A stretch of DNA of 64,000 nt, from assembly GCA_017436915.1 (NCBI GenBank), contig JAFSCE010000020.1, forward strand, positions 62,001 to 126,000, given 5' to 3'. Position numbers and translations under genes: made by a program. This document shows, one piece after another, positions 7,761-14,525 of this stretch. The notes below the pieces were generated by a model. It did no database searches, was not told where the DNA came from, and worked only from the letters and a program-made list of their open reading frames with translations. Source of the stretch: Clostridia bacterium. Lineage in GTDB: Bacteria > Bacillota > Clostridia > Oscillospirales > Acutalibacteraceae. Within the stretch, counting starts at the first letter, position 1, and the number at the start of each line of letters is the position of its first letter.

Positions 7761-9152
7761 TTATTCTTCTGTTTTGGTTTTGGAGTTTTTGACGAGGGCA
7801 CCGATCACCATAATGACCGCGAACACGACGAGGTAAAACAGAACGGGGAATTTAAATTCGCCCGCCTCTTTCGCCGTCAAATACGGGGTGATGCCGTGCG
7901 CGTAGATCGCGGCGAACACCATGAACACGCAAGCAAGGAGCGAGAGCGTCGGCAACAGGAAGCGTTTGGCAAAGCCGAGGTCTTTTTCCTTGACCATCCA
8001 GCGGATCATCATGGGGATATACATCGCATAAAGGGTGATGATGGGGAGCTCCGAGGAGTCAAAGTTGAACAGACCGAACCAACCGTTGGTCAGGTTCGCG
8101 CCATAGAAATAGATGAGCCATGCACTGCACATAAACAAGCCCCATACGGCAGAGTTTGTGACCATGTTGGTGTGCTTGTCGATCTCGCGGAACATCTCTT
8201 GCTTCGGGCCTTCGTTACGGCTGGCAATGGAGTACATGCCGCGGGTGGTGGCAACCATCAGACCGTTGAGCGTGCCGAGGCAGGAGATCACGATAAAGAC
8301 GTTGAGGATCATGCCGCCGACACCGCCGAAGATGTTGGTGAACGCGGTGGGAGCACCGTTTTCGATGAGCTCGGTGGTGGTGGCGCCACCTGCCACACCG
8401 ATGAAATAGAACACGTACGCCGCCACGACCACGAGTGAACCGATGACCAACGCGAGCGGTAACGTCCGTTTGGCGTTTTTGAGTTCCGCGTTGATGGAGG
8501 TGGCAATGATCCAGCCCTCATACGCAAACGCCGTGGCGACGATCGCCGCAAACAAACCGTTGCCGCCACCGACGGCTTCCACTGCCGCAGAGGCGAAATT
8601 GGAACCCAAGGTTCCGTTAACGGAGCCGACGATGGTGCCGACGATCGCCATCAAAAAGATCGGAATCAGTTTAATGACGGTGGCGCTGACTTGGAATTTA
8701 CCCGCCAGTTTCGGGGAAAACGCGTTTAAGGTATACGAGCCGATCAGGAAAAATCCCGAAAGTGCCAATACTTCGGGGCCAACCAAGCTCCAACCGAACA
8801 GCACGCCGAAATAGCGAGCCGAGACCCACGAGAGTACCGACGTCATCGCGGGGTAATAGATATTCACCATAAACCACGCGAGGTAATACGCATACGATTT
8901 ACCGCAGGTCGCTTCAGCATAGTCGACAACGCCGTTAACCTTCTCGTACTTGGTTGCCATCATGGCAAACTGCAACGAGCAGATGATCATGAGGACACCC
9001 GTGATGATCCAGGCGAGGATACCGGTGGGCATATCGCCGTTCGTCGCCTGCAAAACGTTTTGGGCTTTAAAGAACACACCCGAACCGATAACGGTGCCGA
9101 CCACCATGCAGATCGCGGTGGGCAGACCGTACCGCTTTTGTAATGTTTCCAT
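7761..9152 (-). CDS. APC-superfamily amino acid permease
   Basis: 463 residues, about 12 hydrophobic segments. The N-terminus GLPTAICMVVGTVIGSGVFF is the APC TM1 substrate-binding signature, and FAYEGWIIATSINAELKNAKRTLP is the conserved TM6-loop segment. It resembles the L-amino-acid/exchanger branch (SteT-like) more than polyamine antiporters, but the substrate is not determined. It is a single-gene unit with its own promoter and terminator. The start at 9152 has GAGGAG 8 nt upstream. Confidence 0.88.
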   Translation of the reverse strand: METLQKRYGLPTAICMVVGTVIGSGVFFKAQNVLQATNGDMPTGILAWIITGVLMIICSLQFAMMATKYEKVNGVVDYAEATCGKSYAYYLAWFMVNIYYPAMTSVLSWVSARYFGVLFGWSLVGPEVLALSGFFLIGSYTLNAFSPKLAGKFQVSATVIKLIPIFLMAIVGTIVGSVNGTLGSNFASAAVEAVGGGNGLFAAIVATAFAYEGWIIATSINAELKNAKRTLPLALVIGSLVVVAAYVFYFIGVAGGATTTELIENGAPTAFTNIFGGVGGMILNVFIVISCLGTLNGLMVATTRGMYSIASRNEGPKQEMFREIDKHTNMVTNSAVWGLFMCSAWLIYFYGANLTNGWFGLFNFDSSELPIITLYAMYIPMMIRWMVKEKDLGFAKRFLLPTLSLLACVFMVFAAIYAHGITPYLTAKEAGEFKFPVLFYLVVFAVIMVIGALVKNSKTKTEE

Positions 9153-9176
9153 GTAACCACTCCTCTCTATATTCCT

Positions 9177-9205
9177 ACTATAACAGAGGTGGCGAAATTT
9201 GTAAA
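9177..9205 (-). promoter_or_regulatory. Promoter of the APC permease
   Basis: Minus strand TTTACA (9200-9205), 17 bp, TATAGT (9177-9182). Confidence 0.7.
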
Positions 9206-9232
9206 TAAAAAAGTGAGCGGTGGCGCGCCCCC

Positions 9233-9261
9233 TTGTTATTTTTCAAGAAGCGTGCTATACT
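9233..9261 (+). promoter_or_regulatory. Promoter of the NagD-like phosphatase
   Basis: TTGTTA (9233-9238), 17 bp, TATACT (9256-9261), 34 bp before the start codon. It is back-to-back with the permease promoter. Confidence 0.72.
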
Positions 9262-9294
9262 TTGAAAAACAATATCTCTCTTGGAGTGAACGAA

Positions 9295-10071
9295 ATGAAC
9301 GAGTTGAAAAACAAACAAGGATTTATTTGCGATATGGACGGTGTTATTTATCACGGCAATAAGGTGCTTAGCGGCGTTCAGGAATTTATCAACTGGTTGA
9401 TCGATAACAATAAAAAATTCGTCTTTTTAACAAACAGTTCCGAAAAAACGCCTCACGAGCTCAGCATGAAGCTCGGCAGAATGGGATTGGACGTGGGTGC
9501 CTCTCATTTTTACACCAGTGCCATGGCAACTGCCGAATTCTTACATTCGCAAGCGCCCGGCAGCACTGCTTACGTTATCGGCGAGGCAGCACTCACCAAA
9601 GCCCTTTACGACCACGGCATTTACATGAACGACGTCAATCCCGATTACGTCATCGTGGGTGAAACCAGCACCTACAGTTTTGAAAAGATCGAAAAAGCCA
9701 TCAACCTGGTGTTGGCAGGAGCGAAGCTCATCGGTACGAACCCCGATATTACCGGCCCGACCGAAAAGGGAATCATGCCGGCAACCGGCGCGTTGATCTC
9801 CCCCATTGAAATGGCAACCGGTAAAAAAGCGTATTTCGTGGGTAAGCCCAATCCGTTAATGTTGCGCCACGGGCTGAATAAACTCAACTGCCATTCGCAG
9901 GAAATCGCTTTTATCGGCGATCGTATGGACACGGATATCATCGCCGGTATTGAATCGAATGTGGATACCGTTTTGGTACTTTCGGGCGTGACGAACAAAG
10001 AGGATATTGCCCGTTACCCTTACCGACCAAAATATATTTTTGACGGTGTCGGCGATATTGTGAAAGAGTAA
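9295..10071 (+). CDS. HAD-IIA family hydrolase (NagD/AraL-like sugar or nucleotide phosphatase)
   Basis: 258 residues with the four HAD motifs: I, CDMDGV (D13 nucleophile, D15 acid/base); II, LTNSS; III, GKPNPLM lysine; IV, IGDRMDTDI. The cap position and the motif I-II spacing correspond to subclass IIA, which includes NagD and AraL, cytosolic phosphatases with wide substrate ranges. The start at 9295 follows TTGGAG; the upstream open frame from 9220 overlaps the promoter. It stands alone with its own terminator. Confidence 0.9.
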   Translation: MNELKNKQGFICDMDGVIYHGNKVLSGVQEFINWLIDNNKKFVFLTNSSEKTPHELSMKLGRMGLDVGASHFYTSAMATAEFLHSQAPGSTAYVIGEAALTKALYDHGIYMNDVNPDYVIVGETSTYSFEKIEKAINLVLAGAKLIGTNPDITGPTEKGIMPATGALISPIEMATGKKAYFVGKPNPLMLRHGLNKLNCHSQEIAFIGDRMDTDIIAGIESNVDTVLVLSGVTNKEDIARYPYRPKYIFDGVGDIVKE

Positions 10072-10080
10072 TACCAATAA

Positions 10081-10117
10081 AAAACACACCACCGCAAGGG
10101 TGGTGTGCTTTATTTTT
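10081..10117 (+). terminator. Terminator of the HAD phosphatase gene
   Basis: Stem CACACCACC / GGTGGTGTG with a GCAAG loop, followed by CTTTATTTTT. Confidence 0.78.
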
Positions 10118-10132
10118 GGCCCGCCCGGAGGG
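10113..10132 (-). repeat. Duplicate of the tRNA-Arg 3' end
   Basis: A 20-bp segment identical to 10388-10407, which covers the CCA, discriminator base, acceptor 3' strand and start of the T stem of the tRNA-Arg plus three T. Sequence after 10132 no longer matches the tRNA, so this is a tail fragment, as left by elements that insert at tRNA 3' ends. Confidence 0.75.
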
Positions 10133-10164
10133 GCTACTACAGTGCGGCAGTGTCTTCATTAAAT

Positions 10165-10356
10165 CAACGGCTTTGCCGTTGTATATCATCAATTCCGCAA
10201 GGAATTGCATATCACCAAGACGAAGGCTTGTATATCATCATTGCGAAAGAATTTTTGATGCACACCTACGGTGTGATGAGATACATGGGGGCGGTGATAC
10301 CGCCCTTGATGATATACACGCTAACGCGTGATGATATACCATTGCTTTCGCAATGG
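10165..10356. repeat. Array of short hairpins joined by a constant spacer
   Basis: At least six clear hairpins with unrelated stems: CAACGGC/GCCGTTG (10165-10181), AATTCC/GGAATT (10191-10206), CACACC/GGTGTG (10261-10275), GGGCGGT/ACCGCCC (10289-10305), CACGC/GCGTG (10317-10330) and CCATTGC/GCAATGG (10339-10356). Two decayed ones lie at 10216-10252. They are separated by GTATATCATC-like spacers in the left half and by the reverse complement, GATGATATAC, in the right half, so the array as a whole is inverted around about 10255. No protein-coding potential is seen here. This, the tRNA and its promoter account for the 600 bp without a protein gene between 10072 and 10671. Confidence 0.8.
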
Positions 10357-10391
10357 ATAAAAAAATCGACTTGTTTTCACAAGTCGATTTT
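10355..10391 (-). terminator. Terminator of tRNA-Arg
   Basis: Perfect 13-bp stem AAAAATCGACTTG/CAAGTCGATTTTT with a 6-nt loop. Read on the minus strand it starts at the base after the tRNA CCA and ends in a run of seven T. Confidence 0.82.
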
Positions 10392-10468
10392 TGGCCCGCC
10401 CGGAGGGATTCGAACCCCCGGCCTTTGGAATCGGAATCCACTGCGATATCCAGCTTCGCCACGGGCGG
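10392..10468 (-). tRNA. tRNA-Arg (anticodon CCG)
   Basis: 77 nt on the minus strand with CCA encoded. Acceptor CCGCCCG/CGGGCGG with discriminator G; D stem GCGA/TCGC; anticodon loop TTCCGAT, giving CCG for codon CGG; T arm GGGGG-TTCGAAT-CCCTC. The outermost anticodon-stem pair (27-43) is G-A rather than Watson-Crick, which is tolerable. It has its own promoter and terminator and is a single-gene unit. Confidence 0.93.
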
Positions 10469-10479
10469 ATATGTACCTT

Positions 10480-10508
10480 ATTTTACACTGTTTCCCTTCG
10501 TTTTGCAA
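10480..10508 (-). promoter_or_regulatory. Promoter of tRNA-Arg
   Basis: Minus strand TTGCAA (10503-10508), 17 bp, TAAAAT (10480-10485), 11 bp before the mature 5' end. Confidence 0.65.
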
Positions 10509-10600
10509 GACCTAAAATTGAATTTTCAGCACCCGCCTTTTCCTTTTTGTTTTCCTTGTTCTTTTTTGTTATTTTTACCATTTTTTCTCGACCGCAACGG

Positions 10601-10629
10601 TTGACACTATGTCACTTTGCTGATATACT
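10601..10629 (+). promoter_or_regulatory. Promoter of the GPH symporter gene
   Basis: Perfect TTGACA (10601-10606), 17 bp, TATACT (10624-10629). A 10-bp palindrome AGTACGTACT follows at 10633-10642, over the predicted start site, and may be an operator. Confidence 0.85.
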
Positions 10630-10671
10630 TAAAGTACGTACTAAGGAATTAAAATTTTGGAGGGAATTTCA

Positions 10672-12090
10672 ATGGCAACGCAAGTTGAAACACAAGCGCA
10701 ACCCACTGCCCCCCGCAAATTCGGCATGCGCGATTGTCTCGCGTATGCGGCCGGTGACCTTGGCTGTAACATGAGTTTCGCGCTCAAAGGCACCATGTCC
10801 ATTTTCTGGACGCAATTCATGGGCATGGATCTTTGGTATGCCCTGCTGCTCATCGTCGTGCAGGTATGGGACGCCATCAACGATCCGCTGATCGGCTCCA
10901 TCATCGACGCAGACAGACACACCTACAAACGCAACAAGTTCTTGTCGTACATTTGGCTCGGTTCAATCGGCCTTATCGTCGGCGGTGCGTGCTGCTTCTT
11001 ACCGTTCCCAAACGCTTCCGTTTGGGCAAAAGCGATTATCTTTATCGCCGGTTACGTGGTGTGGGATGCCTTCTACACGGTGGCAAACGTCCCTTACGGC
11101 TCGCTGTTATCGCTGATCTCCAACGACGTTAAAGACCGCGCATCACTGTCGGCTTGGCGTTCGATCGGCTCCATCTTCGGCAACATGCTGCCGATGCTCA
11201 TTCTCCCCTTTATCATTTACGACAAAGACAACAACCTTATTGGTGAGCGCGTGTTCATCGCCGCTCTCATCATGGGTGTACTTGGCTTTATCTGCTTCCA
11301 GTTCATGATCCGCAACACCACCATCCGTGTGGACACCTCGGTGGCACTGAACGAAGAGCAACCCAAATTTAACGTCTTTAAAGCGTTCGGCAACTTTATT
11401 AAGAACCGCCCTGCCGTTGGCGCCACGCTCGCCGCAATGGGTATGTTCATCGGCATGCAAGGTTCGACCACCGCTGTTACGGTTATCTTCCAGTCGTACT
11501 TTAAAAACGTACAGATCTCGGGTATCGTGCAGTTGTTTGCGATGATCCCGATCGTCTTGTTCACCCCCTTGGCACGTAAGATGGTCGCGAAATACGGCAA
11601 AAAGGAACTTGCTACGTTCGGTTCAATCTGCTCGGTAATCGCTTCTCTCGGTTTGTTTATTATCACCCCGAATAACACCGGCTTGGATCTGATCGTGTAT
11701 ATCCTCTGCCAGCTCGTATACAGTTTGGGACTCGGCATCTATTCCACCGTTTCGTGGGCAATGATGGGCGACGCCATCGATTACAATGAGTGGAAGACGG
11801 GCACCCGCGAGGAAGGCACCGTGTATTCGCTGCATTCCTTCTTCCGCAAACTGGCGCAGGGCATCGGTCCCTCGCTGATCCTCATCATCATGGTCGCGCT
11901 CGGCTATGTGGGCGAGAACGAAGGCAATCAGTTGTGGCACGTCGCCGTCAACATGCGTTATCTCGTTGCCGCCACCTTCCTGTTCTCTGCACTCATGCAA
12001 TTCGTCGGCTTGGCGCTTGTGTATAATCTGGATAAGAAAACCCTTGCCAAGATGAACGAAGAACTTGGTCGCGAGTCGGCTACCGAATAA
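10672..12090 (+). CDS. GPH-family (MelB-type) sugar:cation symporter
   Basis: 472 residues and about 12 TM segments. The glycoside-pentoside-hexuronide family signature is seen near the N-terminus (YAAGDLGCNMSFALKG) and in the loop after TM2 (QVWDAINDPLIGSIIDAD), which holds the cation/sugar aspartates. The later MMGDAIDYNEWKTGTREEG is also diagnostic. It imports glycosides with Na+ or H+. A GH2 glycosidase follows 62 bp downstream, so imported substrate is probably a beta-galactoside or beta-glucuronide. Start 10672 has TTGGAGG upstream; the upstream ATG at 10657 lies before the ribosome binding site. Confidence 0.92.
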   Translation: MATQVETQAQPTAPRKFGMRDCLAYAAGDLGCNMSFALKGTMSIFWTQFMGMDLWYALLLIVVQVWDAINDPLIGSIIDADRHTYKRNKFLSYIWLGSIGLIVGGACCFLPFPNASVWAKAIIFIAGYVVWDAFYTVANVPYGSLLSLISNDVKDRASLSAWRSIGSIFGNMLPMLILPFIIYDKDNNLIGERVFIAALIMGVLGFICFQFMIRNTTIRVDTSVALNEEQPKFNVFKAFGNFIKNRPAVGATLAAMGMFIGMQGSTTAVTVIFQSYFKNVQISGIVQLFAMIPIVLFTPLARKMVAKYGKKELATFGSICSVIASLGLFIITPNNTGLDLIVYILCQLVYSLGLGIYSTVSWAMMGDAIDYNEWKTGTREEGTVYSLHSFFRKLAQGIGPSLILIIMVALGYVGENEGNQLWHVAVNMRYLVAATFLFSALMQFVGLALVYNLDKKTLAKMNEELGRESATE

Positions 12091-12100
12091 TATGATTTTA

Positions 12101-12135
12101 AAAAAGTCCGACTGCGTGCAGCGGTCGGACTTTTT
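12101..12135 (+). terminator. Intercistronic terminator/attenuator between symporter and GH2
   Basis: 12-bp stem AAAAAGTCCGAC/GTCGGACTTTTT followed by T. It lies just upstream of the GH2 ribosome binding site with no second promoter in between, so it likely lowers GH2 expression relative to the transporter. Confidence 0.75.
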
Positions 12136-12152
12136 GATACGGAGGAAAAAAT

Positions 12153-14414
12153 ATGCGTAGTATTGTAAACTTTAACGCCGGCTGGGCGTTCAGCAAAGAG
12201 GCGACTGCGGTGCCTGCGGCACTGCCCACCGACTGGGAAATACTGGATCTTCCCCATTCGTGGAACGCGGTCGACGGTCAGGACGGCGGGAACGACTACC
12301 ATCGCGGCACCTGCTACTATGCGAAAACCATCGCGGTTTCCGATCTGCCGACCGCCGATCGGTATTACTTAGAAATTCGCGGTGCGAACTCCTCCGCCGA
12401 CGTGTATATCGGCGGCGAGAAGCTCGCGCACCATGACGGCGGCTATTCCACCTGGCGCGTGGACATCACCGATCACGTGAAAGCGGACGCCCTCTTAGTC
12501 GTGGCGGTGGACAACGCCGCGAATGAGACCGTGTATCCGCAGATGGCAGACTTTACGTTCTACGGCGGTCTTTACCGTGACGTGAACATCATCGCTGTCA
12601 GCGAGTCGCACTTTGATTTAGACTATTACGGCGGTCCCGGTATTGCCGTGACCCCGACGGTAGATGGCAAAAACGCTACCGTGAAAGTGGAAACGTACTT
12701 AACCAATAAAAAAGACGGGCAGACCGTTCGTTACACCGTGTACGATGCCGAGGAAAAAGAACTGGCCCAGATCGAAACGGCAGATACGGCGGCAGAGTTC
12801 ACCATTGAAAACGTACACCTGTGGCACGGCAGAAAAGACCCGTATTTATACTGCTGTGAAGCGGAATTGATCGAAAACGGCGAGGTCATCGATAACGTGT
12901 GCACGCGTTTCGGTTGCCGTACCTTCAAAATTGATCCCGACAACGGCTTTATCTTAAACGGCGAGGAATACCCGCTTCGCGGTGTGTCCCGCCATCAGGA
13001 CCGCTGGGGCGTGGGTAACGCGCTGACCCCCGAACACCACACGGAGGACATGGATCTGATCTGCGAGGTGGGGGCTACCACCATTCGTTTGGCGCACTAT
13101 CAGCACGATCAGTATTTCTACGATCTGTGCGACGAACGCGGTCTGGTGATCTGGGCGGAGATCCCGTATATCTCCAAGCACATGCCGGGCGGCCGCGAAA
13201 ACACCATCTCACAGATGAAAGAGCTCGTCACCCAGAATTATAACCACCCCTCCATCGTCGTGTGGGGACTCTCCAACGAGATCTCCATCGGCGGCAGTGA
13301 CGAAGATCTCCTCGAAAACCACCGTATCTTAAACGATCTGTGCCACGAAATGGATAAAACAAGACTTACCACCATCGCGGCGGTGTCCATGTGCAAGATG
13401 GACGATCCGTATCTGCAGATCCCGGACGTCGTATCCTACAACCATTACTTTGGTTGGTACGGCGGCGATACCGCGATGAACGGCCCGTGGTTTGATAAGT
13501 TCCACGCAACACACCCGACCATTCCGATCGGCTGCTCCGAGTACGGCTGTGAGGCGCTCAACTGGCACACCTCCGACCCGCGCCAAGGTGACTACACCGA
13601 GGAGTATCAGGCATACTATCACGAGGAGCTCATCAAACAGCTGTTCACCCGCAAATATATGTGGGCGACCCACGTGTGGAACATGTTTGACTTTGGCGCG
13701 GATGCGCGTAACGAGGGCGGCGAGAACGGACAGAACCACAAGGGGCTTGTCACCTTTGACCGCAAGTATAAGAAGGATTCGTTCTATGCCTACAAGGCAT
13801 GGCTGTCGGATGAGCCGTTCGTGCATCTGTGCGGCAAGCGGTATATCGACCGCGTAGAAGACGTCACCCGCGTCACGGTGTATTCCAACCAACCCGAGGT
13901 AGAGCTGTTTGCGAACGGAGAAAGCGTGGCTAAGAAAACGGCAGAGGATCATTTCTTCTATTTTGACGTGCCGAACGTCGGTGAAACCAAACTCGAAGCC
14001 GTTGCGGGCGACTGCAAGGACGAGAGTGTCATCCGCAAGGTAGAGGAATTTAACGAGGACTACCGCCTGCGCGAAGAAGGCGCGATCCTCAACTGGTTTG
14101 ACATCACCGCTCCCGACGGCCGTCTGTCGCTCAACGATAAGATGAGCGACGTGATCTCGACGTTCCGCGGCAAGCTGCTGTTCATGAAATTGATGGGCAA
14201 GATGCTCGGCGGCGGCAAGAAAGGCGAAAAGAAAAAGGTGGCGGGCTTTGAGATGACCCCCGAAATGATGGCGATGATGGGCGGCTTTACCGCGCTGCGG
14301 CTCATTACCATGGCGGGCGGTATGATGGACGCGAAGTTCACCAAAGAGGATCTGCTGGAGCTGAACAAAAAGCTCAACAAGATCCGCAAACCGAAAGCGA
14401 AGAAAACAAAATAA
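12153..14414 (+). CDS. GH2 family glycosidase (beta-galactosidase or beta-glucuronidase) with Met-rich C-terminal tail
   Basis: 753 residues without a signal peptide, hence cytoplasmic. Order: jelly-roll sugar-binding domain (about 1-155), Ig-like domain (about 165-260), TIM barrel (about 262-555) with acid/base N375-E376 in WGLSNE and nucleophile E463 in CSEYG, then a further Ig-like domain to about 630. N528-H-K530 in the barrel matches the NxK pattern linked to glucuronidases, but similar NxK occurs in some galactosidases, so specificity stays open. Residues 640-753 are an unusual extension with 12 Met between 664 and 725, Gly-Lys rich stretches and a lysine-rich end. Ribosome binding site GGAGG at 12141. 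Confidence 0.9.
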   Translation: MRSIVNFNAGWAFSKEATAVPAALPTDWEILDLPHSWNAVDGQDGGNDYHRGTCYYAKTIAVSDLPTADRYYLEIRGANSSADVYIGGEKLAHHDGGYSTWRVDITDHVKADALLVVAVDNAANETVYPQMADFTFYGGLYRDVNIIAVSESHFDLDYYGGPGIAVTPTVDGKNATVKVETYLTNKKDGQTVRYTVYDAEEKELAQIETADTAAEFTIENVHLWHGRKDPYLYCCEAELIENGEVIDNVCTRFGCRTFKIDPDNGFILNGEEYPLRGVSRHQDRWGVGNALTPEHHTEDMDLICEVGATTIRLAHYQHDQYFYDLCDERGLVIWAEIPYISKHMPGGRENTISQMKELVTQNYNHPSIVVWGLSNEISIGGSDEDLLENHRILNDLCHEMDKTRLTTIAAVSMCKMDDPYLQIPDVVSYNHYFGWYGGDTAMNGPWFDKFHATHPTIPIGCSEYGCEALNWHTSDPRQGDYTEEYQAYYHEELIKQLFTRKYMWATHVWNMFDFGADARNEGGENGQNHKGLVTFDRKYKKDSFYAYKAWLSDEPFVHLCGKRYIDRVEDVTRVTVYSNQPEVELFANGESVAKKTAEDHFFYFDVPNVGETKLEAVAGDCKDESVIRKVEEFNEDYRLREEGAILNWFDITAPDGRLSLNDKMSDVISTFRGKLLFMKLMGKMLGGGKKGEKKKVAGFEMTPEMMAMMGGFTALRLITMAGGMMDAKFTKEDLLELNKKLNKIRKPKAKKTK

Positions 14415-14418
14415 GTCG

Positions 14419-14451
14419 AAAAGAGCCGATCGTTTGATCGGCTCTTTTTTT
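14419..14451 (+). terminator. Terminator after GH2
   Basis: 12-bp stem AAAGAGCCGATC/GATCGGCTCTTT with a GTTT loop and a long T tail. Confidence 0.85.
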
Positions 14452-14460
14452 GTCAAACTA

Positions 14461-14489
14461 TGGTATTTTTGGGCTCAATATGTTATACT
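14461..14489 (+). promoter_or_regulatory. Possible extended -10 promoter of the MFS-GH2 gene
   Basis: TGTTATACT (extended -10; TATACT at 14484-14489) with only a poor -35, TGGTAT at 14461-14466, 17 bp upstream. Confidence 0.5.
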
Positions 14490-14525
14490 GGATAAAATGT
14501 GAATTTTTACAGAGGAGGTTCTCGC

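Noticed and set aside
10113..10132. A second tRNA gene
   Set aside because: Only the acceptor 3' strand and a few T-stem bases are present; no D or anticodon arm follows.
10165..10356. CRISPR array
   Set aside because: Units are 25-30 bp and variable, the constant part is only 8-10 bp and switches orientation, the variable parts are palindromic, and no cas genes are near.
13329..14456. Minus-strand frame of 375 codons opposite the GH2 gene
   Set aside because: Shadow of the GH2 reading frame; the peptide is histidine-rich noise without a family.
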